Source: Acidobacteriota bacterium | GTDB taxonomy: Bacteria > Acidobacteriota > Terriglobia > UBA7540 | Direction: 5' to 3' | DNA length: 6,167 nt | Assembly: GCA_021789565.1 (NCBI GenBank) | Contig: JAJYJL010000550.1 | Coordinates: forward strand, 1-6,167 | In this document: piece by piece, positions 1-6,014 of the stretch | Layout: the number at the start of each line of letters is the position of its first letter | Position numbering within the stretch: the first letter of the stretch is position 1 | Made by a program: the position numbers and the translations under genes | Notes under the pieces: generated by a model | Databases searched by the model: none | What the model was told of the DNA's origin: nothing | What the model saw: the letters and a program-made list of their open reading frames with translations, nothing else

Positions 1-1059
1 CCGATCTATGCCGAAGAAAGAAGCCAGGACCTCGAGAGGCAGCTCTTTGTAGAGATTCGACGAGCGGTCGGCGCAGAGGCGCGGCGGATTCGCCAGACGG
101 CCCAGGCGCTGGCAGAACTTGACGTGTTGGCCTGCTTCTCGCATCTCGCGGCTGAGAGAAACTACTGCCGGCCGGAATTTTCAGACAACGGCGAGATGGT
201 CATTTTCCAGGGGCGGCACCCCGTAATCGAGCACATCGTTACGCGGGAGGAAGCCGGCCATTTTATTCCGAACGACCTCTATTTAAATCCCACTTCCGAC
301 ATCCTGATCATCGTGACCGGTCCCAACATGGGCGGGAAGTCAACTTATCTGCGCCAGACGGCGCTGATCGCGCTGATGATGCAAATGGGGAGCTTTGTGC
401 CCGCCGAGCGCGCCAAGCTTCCAATTTTCGACCGCATCTTTACACGCATTGGAGCTTCCGACAACCTGGCGCGCGGCCGCTCCACTTTTATGGTGGAGAT
501 GACGGAAACGGCCACCATCCTGAACACGGCCACTCCGCGCAGCCTGGTGCTGCTGGACGAAATCGGCCGGGGGACGGCAACCTTCGATGGGCTGGCCATT
601 GCCTGGGCTGTGGTTGAGCACCTGCTGATGCGCACTCGAGCGCGGACGCTTTTCGCTACGCATTACCATGAACTGACAGAGTTAGAGGACCTGCTGCCGG
701 GCGTCCGCAACTATCACGTTTCCGTCAAGGAATCCGGCTCCAACGTGATCTTCCTTCGCAAGGTGGAACCGGGCAGCGCCGATAAAAGCTATGGGATTGA
801 GGTGGCGCGGCTGGCAGGGCTACCGGCCAACGTCGTGGAACGAGCCAGAGAAGTGCTGAAGCGCCACGAGCAGAGCGAACATACCGTCAGCGGAAAGCTG
901 GCCGAGAAGAAACATGAACCCAAAGACGTTCAGTTGATGATCTTTACACCATTGAATTCCGAAGTGGTTCAGGCGATTGAGAAAGTCGATCTCGACAACC
1001 TGAAACCCCTTGAGGCCCTGAATCTTCTTGCCGAACTCAAGAAGCAAATCCAGTCGTAA
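1..1059 (+). CDS. mutS: DNA mismatch repair protein MutS, C-terminal part (5' end outside window)
   Basis: MutS recognises mismatches and small loops and uses ATP to recruit MutL. The frame is open from base 1 with no start, so about 352 residues of a protein that is usually 850-900 long are present: the end of the lever/clamp region, the whole ABC-type ATPase and the C-terminal helical region. Counting codons from base 1, the Walker A motif [10 protein letters not shown] is at 106-115, the STFMVEM signature at 161-167, Walker B DEIGRGT at 186-192, the ATHYHEL switch at 219-225 and the [14 protein letters not shown] dimerisation segment at 262-275. QLMIF at 311-315 (bases 931-945) fits the sliding-clamp-binding consensus (QxxLF-like). 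The end, [13 protein letters not shown], is typical of MutS1, and there is no Smr domain, which argues against MutS2. All catalytic motifs are intact. anmK begins at or just before the stop codon, so the two are probably cotranscribed. Confidence 0.97.
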   Translation, partial: PIYAEERSQDLERQLFVEIRRAVGAEARRIRQTAQALAELDVLACFSHLAAERNYCRPEFSDNGEMVIFQGRHPVIEHIVTREEAGHFIPNDLYLNPTSDILIIVTGPNMGGKSTYLRQTALIALMMQMGSFVPAERAKLPIFDRIFTRIGASDNLARGRSTFMVEMTETATILNTATPRSLVLLDEIGRGTATFDGLAIAWAVVEHLLMRTRARTLFATHYHELTELEDLLPGVRNYHVSVKESGSNVIFLRKVEPGSADKSYGIEVARLAGLPANVVERAREVLKRHEQSEHTVSGKLAEKKHEPKDVQLMIFTPLNSEVVQAIEKVDLDNLKPLEALNLLAELKKQIQS

Positions 1060-1063
1060 GGCT

Positions 1064-2236
1064 TTGCCGTCCGCCGCCCCGCGCCTGCTGGTGGGCCTGA
1101 TGGCGGGAACATCTCTCGATGGCGTAGATGCAGCGCTCGTGCGCGTGACAGGACCGCCAACCGCGCCGCTCGTGCGCCTCCTGGAGTTCGTTTCCGTTCC
1201 ATATCCGACTGTCGTGCGGCACCGTGTTCTGTGCGCAGCGGCCGGGCAGCCGGTTTCGGCGGGAGAGATCAGCCAGCTCAATTTCCTGCTGGGCGAGATC
1301 TTTGCGGACGCGGCCATTGAGGTTTGCCGCAAAGCCGAAATTGCGCCGGCGCGGTTGGCCGGCATTGGCTCGCACGGGCAGACCATCTTCCACCAGGGGC
1401 AGGCAACACTCGACGCGGGGCGGAGAATTGCCTCAACCCTTCAGATTGCCGAACCAGCCGTGATCGCAGAACGCGCCGGAGCGCCAGTGGTGGCCGACTT
1501 CCGCACCGCAGACATGGCAGCCGGCGGCCAAGGAGCGCCACTCGTCCCCCTGTTGGATTACATGCTTCTGAGGGATGCGAAACAGGGCACTGTGGCTCTC
1601 AACATTGGCGGCATAGCCAACGTTACGGTGATCCCTGCCGGAGCACGGCCTGACGGCGTTTACGGGTTCGATACCGGTCCCGGCAACATGATCATGGACG
1701 GGCTGGTGCGCACTTTCACGCACGGGCGGCGGCATTACGATTCCGAAGGCCGCATGGCTGCGCGTGGCAAAGTCCTCGATAATCTTCTGGCGCAGATGCT
1801 GCGGTTTCCTTTTTTCCGTAAGCAGCCTCCCAAAAGTGCGGGCCGCGAACAGTTCGGCGAGGAATTTGTGCAACGATTCTTTCTGAGCGTGCTTTCCGGA
1901 GTGCGCCCGGAAGACCTGCTCCGAACGGCAACCGAGCTGACCGCAAGGACCATTGCCGATGCTCTGCGGCGGTTTGTTTTTCCCCGCGCCGGTGTCGGGC
2001 GGCTGATTGCGTCCGGCGGGGGCGCTCATAACACACTGCTGATAAAGCGCATAGGCGAACTGCTGCCCGAAGCCAGTGTGCTGAGTTCAGATGAGTTTGG
2101 GCTTCCGGTGGATGCCAAGGAAGCCATCGCTTTCGCCATCCTCGCCGATCGAACCCTGCACAACCTGTCAGGCAACCTCCCCGCCGTGACCGGTGCGCGC
2201 CGGGCCGTGGTACTGGGAAACGTCTGGCGTGGGTAA
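1064..2236 (+). CDS. anmK: Anhydro-N-acetylmuramic acid kinase
   Basis: AnmK cleaves the 1,6-anhydro ring of anhydro-MurNAc and phosphorylates it to MurNAc-6-phosphate in the cytoplasm, a step of peptidoglycan recycling. Family landmarks are all present (numbering from TTG 1064): phosphate-binding GLMAGTSLDG at 11-20, GSHGQT at 102-107, DFRTADMAAGGQGAPL at 145-160, NIGGIAN at 180-186, FDTGPGN at 202-208 (its Asp is likely the catalytic base, by analogy with characterised AnmK), SGGGAHN at 317-323 and DAKEAIAFA at 350-358. Length is about 390 residues against roughly 370-385 for the family. The start is uncertain. There is no ATG before the first conserved block except the Met inside GLMAG. 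TTG 1064 lies 4 bases after the mutS stop and suits translational coupling. TTG 1028, inside mutS with a TGAGG 12 bases upstream, would add 12 residues, and GTG 1091 is also possible. The gene converges on the DUF218 gene. No murQ partner is visible here. Confidence 0.93.
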   Translation: MPSAAPRLLVGLMAGTSLDGVDAALVRVTGPPTAPLVRLLEFVSVPYPTVVRHRVLCAAAGQPVSAGEISQLNFLLGEIFADAAIEVCRKAEIAPARLAGIGSHGQTIFHQGQATLDAGRRIASTLQIAEPAVIAERAGAPVVADFRTADMAAGGQGAPLVPLLDYMLLRDAKQGTVALNIGGIANVTVIPAGARPDGVYGFDTGPGNMIMDGLVRTFTHGRRHYDSEGRMAARGKVLDNLLAQMLRFPFFRKQPPKSAGREQFGEEFVQRFFLSVLSGVRPEDLLRTATELTARTIADALRRFVFPRAGVGRLIASGGGAHNTLLIKRIGELLPEASVLSSDEFGLPVDAKEAIAFAILADRTLHNLSGNLPAVTGARRAVVLGNVWRG

Positions 2237-2278
2237 ACTGGATTTTCAAACGCCCGCACAGTTTTACACTGCTTGGCT
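2237..2278. terminator. Convergent gap with weak inverted repeat, possible bidirectional terminator
   Basis: Only 42 bases separate the convergent stops of anmK and the DUF218 gene. GTAAACTG (2233-2240) faces CAGTTTTAC (2259-2267), an 8-bp stem with one extra T and an 18-base loop. It is AT-rich and lacks a clear run of T, so termination here is a guess based on position more than on a good intrinsic terminator. A second imperfect hairpin, CTTGGCTT with AAGCCCCAAG, sits at 2272-2296 over the end of the minus-strand gene. Confidence 0.25.
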
Positions 2279-2878
2279 TTAAACGTGAAGCCCCAAGTGC
2301 CATAGGTTAATGATGAGCAACTCCCGCAGGGAGTAGAGGGCACGGGCAAAGGGTTCCGCCTCAATGGGACTCTCGGGGGAAGGCGAGGTGTACGCCGTGA
2401 TGCCAAACGACGAAAACAACCTCTCGATCCTGTAAAGGTGAAAGCCGTCACTGACTGCCACGCAGGTTGATATTCCGCGCAAATGCAGGATTTGCGCCAC
2501 CGCCTTCACGGTCTGGAATGTAGTCTCGCTGTGGGTCTCAGCCATGATCTTGCGTTCTGCAACCCCTTGCTGGATCAGGAAGTCCCGCCCTACACCACCT
2601 TCGGTGAAATGGCGGTCTCCACCACTGCCGCCGGTCGTGATCACCAGCGGCGCGTAGCCGTGCTCCTCCAGGTAAAAGGTGTGGTCCAGACGGGCCTTGT
2701 AAACAGGGGAAGGCCGGCCGACATATTCTGCCGCTCCAAACACCACAATGGCTCCCGCCATATGCGCGTTGTCGCGGACGGCTTGCCTCCGAATGGCTTT
2801 GTAAAGAGAAACTTCCATGAAGGCGGTGACGGCAAGGGCCGCAATCAGGAGCAGGGAAATCCAATGTCGCAGGCGCAC
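2279..2878 (-). CDS. DUF218 (YdcF/ElyC/SanA-type) membrane-anchored protein
   Basis: This 199-residue protein has one N-terminal hydrophobic segment (about residues 6-22, after RLRH), which suggests a signal anchor with the rest outside the cytoplasm. DUF218-fold landmarks follow in order: AGAIVVFGAA at 41-50, PVYKARLDH at 58-66, VITTGGSGGD at 79-88, ETHSETTFQTV at 114-124 (the family's E-x-x-S-x-T-x-x-N/T loop) and VSDGFHLYRI at 142-151 (equivalent to the usual SDxxHxxR). ElyC and SanA in enterobacteria affect envelope integrity, but the chemistry of the family is not settled and no specific function can be assigned here. The start is GTG at 2878-2876, only 7 bases after the tsaC stop and without a clear Shine-Dalgarno, so it is probably translated by coupling from tsaC in a two-gene operon. 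Confidence 0.85.
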   Translation of the reverse strand: MRLRHWISLLLIAALAVTAFMEVSLYKAIRRQAVRDNAHMAGAIVVFGAAEYVGRPSPVYKARLDHTFYLEEHGYAPLVITTGGSGGDRHFTEGGVGRDFLIQQGVAERKIMAETHSETTFQTVKAVAQILHLRGISTCVAVSDGFHLYRIERLFSSFGITAYTSPSPESPIEAEPFARALYSLRELLIINLWHLGLHV

Positions 2879-2885
2879 GGGATAC

Positions 2886-3515
2886 TCAGGGAAGAAATTC
2901 TTTCAGTTCAGATTCGCTGACGCCGCCGAATCGCAGAATACGGGCATGATCTCCATCCAGCAGGACGACCGTCGAAGGAATGTCGCCTGCCGTCTTTCCG
3001 CCGTCCAGGATGAGCGGCAGAGAATCGCCCAGTTGCTCTTCCACCTCGTCCGCTGTTGAGCAGGTAGGATGGTCCGAGAGGTTGGCGCTCGTTCCCGTCA
3101 ATGGCCGGTCCACGGCCGCGATCAGCGCCTCGGCTAGCGGATAACGCGGCCAGCGAATACCGACACGGCCGGTGTTCGCAGTCAGCTTCAAAGGTATCTG
3201 GCGCGAAGCGGGAACCACGATTGTCAAGGGGCCGGGCCAGAATTTCTTGGCTAAAGTAAAGAAAAGCTGCGGGGGATCATCCACCATATCAGCCGCCTGG
3301 TCGATAGAGGAAACCAGCAGTGGAATAGGGCGCTCGGCCGAACGGTGCTTGATTCGAAAAATCTCCGTGATCGCGGCCAGGTTGAATGGGTCCGCGCCCA
3401 AGCCATAGACGGTATCGGTCGGGAACGCAACGACCTTTCCTGAAAGGATCAACCGGGCTGAGTACTCCAGCGCAAAGTCGAAGTCCGGTTTGTGTACTCT
3501 AAGAATTTCTGCCAT
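2886..3515 (-). CDS. tsaC: Threonylcarbamoyl-AMP synthase (Sua5/YciO/YrdC family)
   Basis: TsaC makes L-threonylcarbamoyl-AMP from threonine, bicarbonate and ATP; TsaB/D/E then transfer it to A37 of tRNAs reading ANN codons (t6A). The 209-residue product has the YrdC-fold signature: FPTDTVYGLGAD at 31-42, the basic K56/R58 pair in RIKHRSAERPIPLLVSS, FWPGPLTIV at 92-100, GRVGIRWP at 116-123, TSANLS at 142-147, the STVV segment at 181-184 and ILRFGG at 193-198. It is the short form without the C-terminal Sua5 domain. ATG 3515-3513 is preferred because the protein then begins MAEILRV close to the family N-terminus. The frame remains open to a GTG at 3587, adding 24 residues unlike the family. 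A strong Shine-Dalgarno is not visible at either start. It is the first gene of a minus-strand pair with the DUF218 gene, divergent from rpsU. Confidence 0.93.
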   Translation of the reverse strand: MAEILRVHKPDFDFALEYSARLILSGKVVAFPTDTVYGLGADPFNLAAITEIFRIKHRSAERPIPLLVSSIDQAADMVDDPPQLFFTLAKKFWPGPLTIVVPASRQIPLKLTANTGRVGIRWPRYPLAEALIAAVDRPLTGTSANLSDHPTCSTADEVEEQLGDSLPLILDGGKTAGDIPSTVVLLDGDHARILRFGGVSESELKEFLP

Positions 3516-3653
3516 CGAGCACTGCCCGAAGCTGCGTCGGAGAGTGAATCTGACCGTAACATAAGGCGCGAAATGGGTCAAGATCACTACTTGTGGTTGT
3601 CATCCTTGGCGGGCAACGCAAAACTCCAAAAGCAAATGCGTCAAAAAATGCCC

Positions 3654-3682
3654 TTGACTTACCCTTCACCTCTGGGTAAAAA
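3654..3682 (+). promoter_or_regulatory. Sigma70-like promoter of rpsU with internal dyad
   Basis: TTGACT (3654-3659, five of six matches to the -35 consensus) is followed after 17 bases by TAAAAA (3677-3682, four of six to the -10). That predicts transcription starting near 3689 and a leader of about 57 bases before rpsU. The spacer contains a perfect 6-bp inverted repeat, TTACCC (3659-3664) and GGGTAA (3674-3679), touching both promoter boxes. The promoter is inferred from sequence only. Confidence 0.55.
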
Positions 3683-3715
3683 TCGTGCTAAGTAGAGGAA
3701 AAGTAAGCTTCCTTA

Positions 3716-3736
3716 ATTTCATTATGAAATGGAGGT
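3716..3736 (+). promoter_or_regulatory. rpsU ribosome binding site with abutting palindrome
   Basis: GGAGGT (3731-3736, extending to GGAGGTG) is a near-perfect Shine-Dalgarno, 9 bases before a TTG codon at 3746; it decides this otherwise weak start. Directly before it is a perfect palindrome, ATTTCAT-T-ATGAAAT (3716-3730). In RNA this would be a weak 5-bp hairpin, ATTTC/GAAAT with a 5-base loop, ending at the first base of the ribosome binding site. Confidence 0.6.
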
Positions 3737-3745
3737 GTTGATCGT

Positions 3746-3943
3746 TTGGCCGAAGTTCGACTTCAGGAGGGAGAGTCTTTAGAAAGCGCCCTCCGCCGCT
3801 TCAAGCGAAAGGTGCAACAAGAGGACATCATTAAGGAAATCAAAAAGCATTCCTTTTATCTGAAGCCAGGAGAGAAAAAGCGAGTCAAAGCGGCCTTGGC
3901 GCGGAAAAGAGCCCGCAAAAAGGCTAGGCATGACCACGACTGA
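3746..3943 (+). CDS. rpsU: 30S ribosomal protein bS21
   Basis: bS21 is a small basic protein of the 30S subunit, near the anti-Shine-Dalgarno end of 16S rRNA, and it aids initiation. The 65-residue product matches the family end to end: AEVRLQEGESLESALRRFKR, then KVQQEDIIKEIKKHSFYLKP, GEKKRVKAALARKRARKK and a short ARHDHD tail. It is strongly basic, with the typical Arg/Lys-rich C-terminal helix. Translation starts at TTG 3746, supported by the GGAGGTG site and by the resulting MAEVR N-terminus; no in-frame ATG exists upstream. It has its own promoter, is divergent from tsaC, and probably heads a transcript with the zinc-ribbon gene 65 bases downstream. Unlike E. coli rpsU, it is not followed by dnaG and rpoD. 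Confidence 0.96.
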   Translation: MAEVRLQEGESLESALRRFKRKVQQEDIIKEIKKHSFYLKPGEKKRVKAALARKRARKKARHDHD

Positions 3944-4008
3944 TCCTGATGGTGGATGAGGGGTAGTTTGCTGTCGGGCGCGGGACTGGTCAGCCAGGGG
4001 GGCAAGTC

Positions 4009-4308
4009 ATGGAATACCGGGATCGGGTCCTCAAGTGCGCCGATTGCGGGGCGGAATTTGTTTTCACGGCTGGCGAACAACTTTTCTTCGCGGATAAGGG
4101 GTTCAAGAACGAGCCAAAGCGCTGTAAGCCTTGTAAGTCAAAAAGGAGTCAGTTGCTGAACGGACAGGGCCACCGGCGCGTGGAGACCAGCACCGTTTGC
4201 TCGCAGTGCGGCAAAGAAACAACGGTACCCTTCAAGCCAACTCAAGGACGACCAGTCTATTGCAGGGAATGCTTCGAACAACGTCGAGCCACAGGATCTC
4301 CGGCTTGA
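4009..4308 (+). CDS. Small double zinc-ribbon protein (CxxC...CxxC and CxxC-x17-CxxC)
   Basis: This 99-residue protein contains two four-cysteine zinc-ribbon modules. Module 1 has C10/C13 and C39/C42 around EFVFTAGEQLFFADKGFKNE, matching the 'probable zinc-ribbon domain' family. Module 2 has C64/C67 and C85/C88 with exactly 17 residues between the pairs and the sequence GKETTVPFKPTQGRPVYC, matching the CxxC-x17-CxxC family. All eight cysteines are present, so two bound zinc ions are predicted. The modules are joined by a basic linker (KSKRSQLLNGQGHRR). No function is established for these families; nucleic-acid or ribosome binding is an inference from the basic, zinc-ribbon character and from the position after rpsU. 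The ATG at 4009 has a G-rich site, AGGGGGG (3996-4002), 6 bases upstream. No convincing intrinsic terminator follows. Confidence 0.85.
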   Translation: MEYRDRVLKCADCGAEFVFTAGEQLFFADKGFKNEPKRCKPCKSKRSQLLNGQGHRRVETSTVCSQCGKETTVPFKPTQGRPVYCRECFEQRRATGSPA

Positions 4309-4345
4309 ACTGATCGCAGCTATTCGCCTCTTTTTCTGCCCAAAA

Positions 4346-4370
4346 GGGATAAGGGTATGCTGTGTATCCC
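4346..4370 (+). other. Hairpin upstream of the branched RNA element
   Basis: GGGATA (4346-4351) and TATCCC (4365-4370) are perfect complements separated by 13 bases. On the minus strand the same hairpin is followed by TTTT (4345-4342) and could act as a weak terminator. On the plus strand TATGCT at 4356-4361 in the loop could instead be a -10 box for the RNA element that begins shortly afterwards. Neither role is established. Confidence 0.3.
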
Positions 4371-4374
4371 GCCC

Positions 4375-4486
4375 GGGGGCAGGCGTGGAACACACAAGCT
4401 GGAAGTGTGTCCCGATCCCGGCAGTCTCTACTGCTTGACACATGGCCCAGAGCGGCACGACTTGTGCACGCTTTGGGTCTGCCCCC
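4375..4486 (+). ncRNA. Putative structured RNA (branched, four stems), family unknown
   Basis: The gap between the zinc-ribbon gene and mtaB folds into a compact branched structure. P1 closes it: GGGGGCAG (4375-4382) pairs perfectly with CTGCCCCC (4479-4486). Inside are P2, 4387-4395 with 4405-4412, 8 bp with one bulged A (4389) and a 9-base loop; P3, 4420-4425 with 4430-4435, 6 bp including one G-U and a 4-base loop; and P4, 4446-4458 with 4464-4477, 13 bp with a bulged A (4468), one G-U and a GACTT loop. The G-U pairs in P3 and P4 would be C-A mismatches in the opposite transcript, which favours the plus strand. I do not recognise a known family: tRNA, 5S, SRP RNA, RNase P and common riboswitch motifs are absent, and 6S RNA was neither confirmed nor excluded. 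It could be an independent small RNA or the 5' leader of mtaB. No clear promoter or T-run terminator delimits it. Confidence 0.45.
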
Positions 4487-4552
4487 ATCGATCCCCAAGA
4501 ATCAGTCCCGCTCTGGTAATACCGCCTCCAGTTCGCATAACATGAGAGATTA

Positions 4553-5920
4553 ATGAGCACGTTTCACCTTATCAACTTCGGGTGCAGGGCGAGCCATGCT
4601 GACGGCGCTGCTATCAAGAGGCAGCTGATGGCCAGGGGATTCAGCGAGGCGGACGCAGAGGCTAGTGAAGTGGCAGTGCTGAACACCTGCACAGTCACCG
4701 CCGCGGCGGACGCCGAGGTGCGCCAGGTAATCCGGCGTATCCACCGCTCGAACCCGCAATGCAAAATCCTGGTTACCGGCTGCTACGCGCAACGCGGCGC
4801 GGATGAAATCGCCGCACTCCCGGGCGTCAACTGGGTGGTCGGAAACTCCCACAAGCACACTCTGGTGAATATTCTGACCGGCGATCTGAACACCTTTACA
4901 GCAAGTGAATGTTTGTCTTTTCCCGATGGACCCCAGGATAGCGGCACGCTCTCTGCTGAAATGGGAACGGCGCCTGAGCAACCGCTGGTGCTGGTAGGCG
5001 AAATCGGGGATACGTTTCACTTTGCTCCGGTTTTCGGCGACGACCGAACGCGCCCAACGCTGAAGGTCCAGGACGGCTGCAACGCGCGATGCTCGTTTTG
5101 CATCATCCCGCAAGTTCGTGGCGAGAGCCGCAGTATGATGCCCGGCAAAGTCATCGAACAGGTCCGCGATCTCGAGCAGAACGGCTACAAGGAAATCGTG
5201 CTTTCCGGTATCAACCTGGGCAGTTACGGGCGCGACCTCGGTCGCAGCATCAACTTTGTCGCTCTAGTGGAACGAATCCTTTCCGAAACCGGTATTCGGC
5301 GGCTCCGGATCAGTTCCATTGAGCCGATGGACGTGGGCCCGGAACTGATTGCACTGGTGACGACAGAGACTCGAATGGCCCACCATTTCCATGTCCCGCT
5401 GCAGAGTGGCAGCAACCGGATCCTGCGGATGATGAACCGGCGCTATTGGACCACGCAGTACGCCGAGCGCATCCGGGCCATCCGGGAGAGGATGCCCAAT
5501 TGCGGAATCGGAGCGGATGTCATGACGGGTTTTCCGGGCGAGACAGAGGCAGACCACGTCGAAAGCCTCCGATTCATCGAATCACTTCCCTTTACCTATC
5601 TCCACATCTTTCCATATTCGGCGCGGCCGGGCACACCTGCGGCTGCAAGCATTGAGCAAGTGGACGGACGACGCATCCACGAACGGGTTCGCGAATTGAA
5701 GTCGCTGATCACGGCCAAGCGCGATCATTTTCTGCAGGCACAGATCGGGCAACGCCTGAGCGCCTTAGTGTTGCACAAAGTGCAGGACGGGGCCCCCGCT
5801 GCGCTCTCCAGCAACTACCTGCAAATCTTGCTTCCCAGCTCAGAGGTTGTTCCTAACACGCTGCTTGATGTAGCCATCGGTCGCGTTCACGGCAGCGGAC
5901 TGGTTGGCCGGCCGCACTGA
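4553..5920 (+). CDS. mtaB: tRNA t6A37 methylthiotransferase (MiaB/RimO family, MtaB type)
   Basis: MtaB is a radical-SAM enzyme that converts t6A37 of ANN-decoding tRNAs to ms2t6A37. The 455 residues carry the N-terminal UPF0004 domain with its three cluster cysteines (C11 in NFGCRA, C46 in NTCTV, C77 in TGCYAQ), then the radical-SAM CxxxCxxC motif C176/C180/C183 in DGCNARCSFCIIPQVRG. Next are LSGINLGSYGRDL at 217-229, LRISSIEPMD at 251-260, VPLQSGSNRILRMMNRRY at 281-298, GADVMTGFPGETE at 320-332 and FPYSARPGT at 353-361, with a C-terminal TRAM-like region from about 395. The GINLGSYG and SSIEP motifs and the length point to MtaB over MiaB or RimO. Residues about 115-165 form a poorly conserved linker before the radical-SAM domain. 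The ATG at 4553 overlaps a TAA by one base and has only a weak GAGAG upstream. The structured element at 4375-4486 lies in its leader. Confidence 0.94.
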   Translation: MSTFHLINFGCRASHADGAAIKRQLMARGFSEADAEASEVAVLNTCTVTAAADAEVRQVIRRIHRSNPQCKILVTGCYAQRGADEIAALPGVNWVVGNSHKHTLVNILTGDLNTFTASECLSFPDGPQDSGTLSAEMGTAPEQPLVLVGEIGDTFHFAPVFGDDRTRPTLKVQDGCNARCSFCIIPQVRGESRSMMPGKVIEQVRDLEQNGYKEIVLSGINLGSYGRDLGRSINFVALVERILSETGIRRLRISSIEPMDVGPELIALVTTETRMAHHFHVPLQSGSNRILRMMNRRYWTTQYAERIRAIRERMPNCGIGADVMTGFPGETEADHVESLRFIESLPFTYLHIFPYSARPGTPAAASIEQVDGRRIHERVRELKSLITAKRDHFLQAQIGQRLSALVLHKVQDGAPAALSSNYLQILLPSSEVVPNTLLDVAIGRVHGSGLVGRPH

Positions 5921-5985
5921 GTGAGCTTTGCCATCTGGAACACCCGATTGCGCCCGCTGTAAACCACCGGCCCTCGCATTGCAAC

Positions 5986-6008
5986 ACCGTCCTCAATTTC
6001 GGTTTTTT
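5986..6008 (+). terminator. Weak intrinsic terminator after mtaB
   Basis: ACCG (5986-5989) and CGGT (6000-6003) can pair around a 10-base loop and run straight into TTTTTT (6003-6008). The T-run is good but the stem is only four pairs, so efficiency would be low. Its position between the mtaB stop and the next promoter is what makes it plausible. Confidence 0.3.
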
Positions 6009-6014
6009 GTGGCA

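Noticed and set aside
820..1386. 188-codon minus-strand frame spanning the mutS/anmK junction
   Set aside because: It covers conserved coding sequence of both genes on the other strand, and its translation is low-complexity with no domain.
1433..2303. Long minus-strand frames (195-198 codons) opposite anmK
   Set aside because: They are shadows of the AnmK reading frame; the plus-strand product contains every family motif.
3516..3587. 24-residue N-terminal extension of TsaC from a GTG at 3587
   Set aside because: The extension has no similarity to the family, and ATG 3515 gives the normal N-terminus and length.
3686..3694. Extended -10 (TGCTAAGTA) as an alternative rpsU promoter
   Set aside because: It matches the -10 consensus poorly, lies 29 bases from the good TTGACT box, and its alternative -35 (TTCACC) is weaker than the TTGACT/TAAAAA pair.
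4375..4486. tRNA (including long tRNA-Sec type) or 5S rRNA reading of the structured element
   Set aside because: There is no T-loop GTTCRA sequence, no D-arm or anticodon-arm geometry, and none of the conserved 5S internal sequence, despite the 8-bp closing stem and suggestive length.
4138..4560. 140-codon minus-strand frame and 62-63-codon plus-strand frames over the zinc-ribbon/mtaB gap
   Set aside because: They have no ribosome binding sites and no recognisable protein sequence, and they cut across the RNA stem arms; the hairpins explain this region better.
4550..5113. 187-codon open frame on the minus strand opposite the start of mtaB
   Set aside because: It is antisense to a strongly conserved MtaB sequence, has no recognisable domain and reflects GC-rich codon bias of the plus-strand gene.
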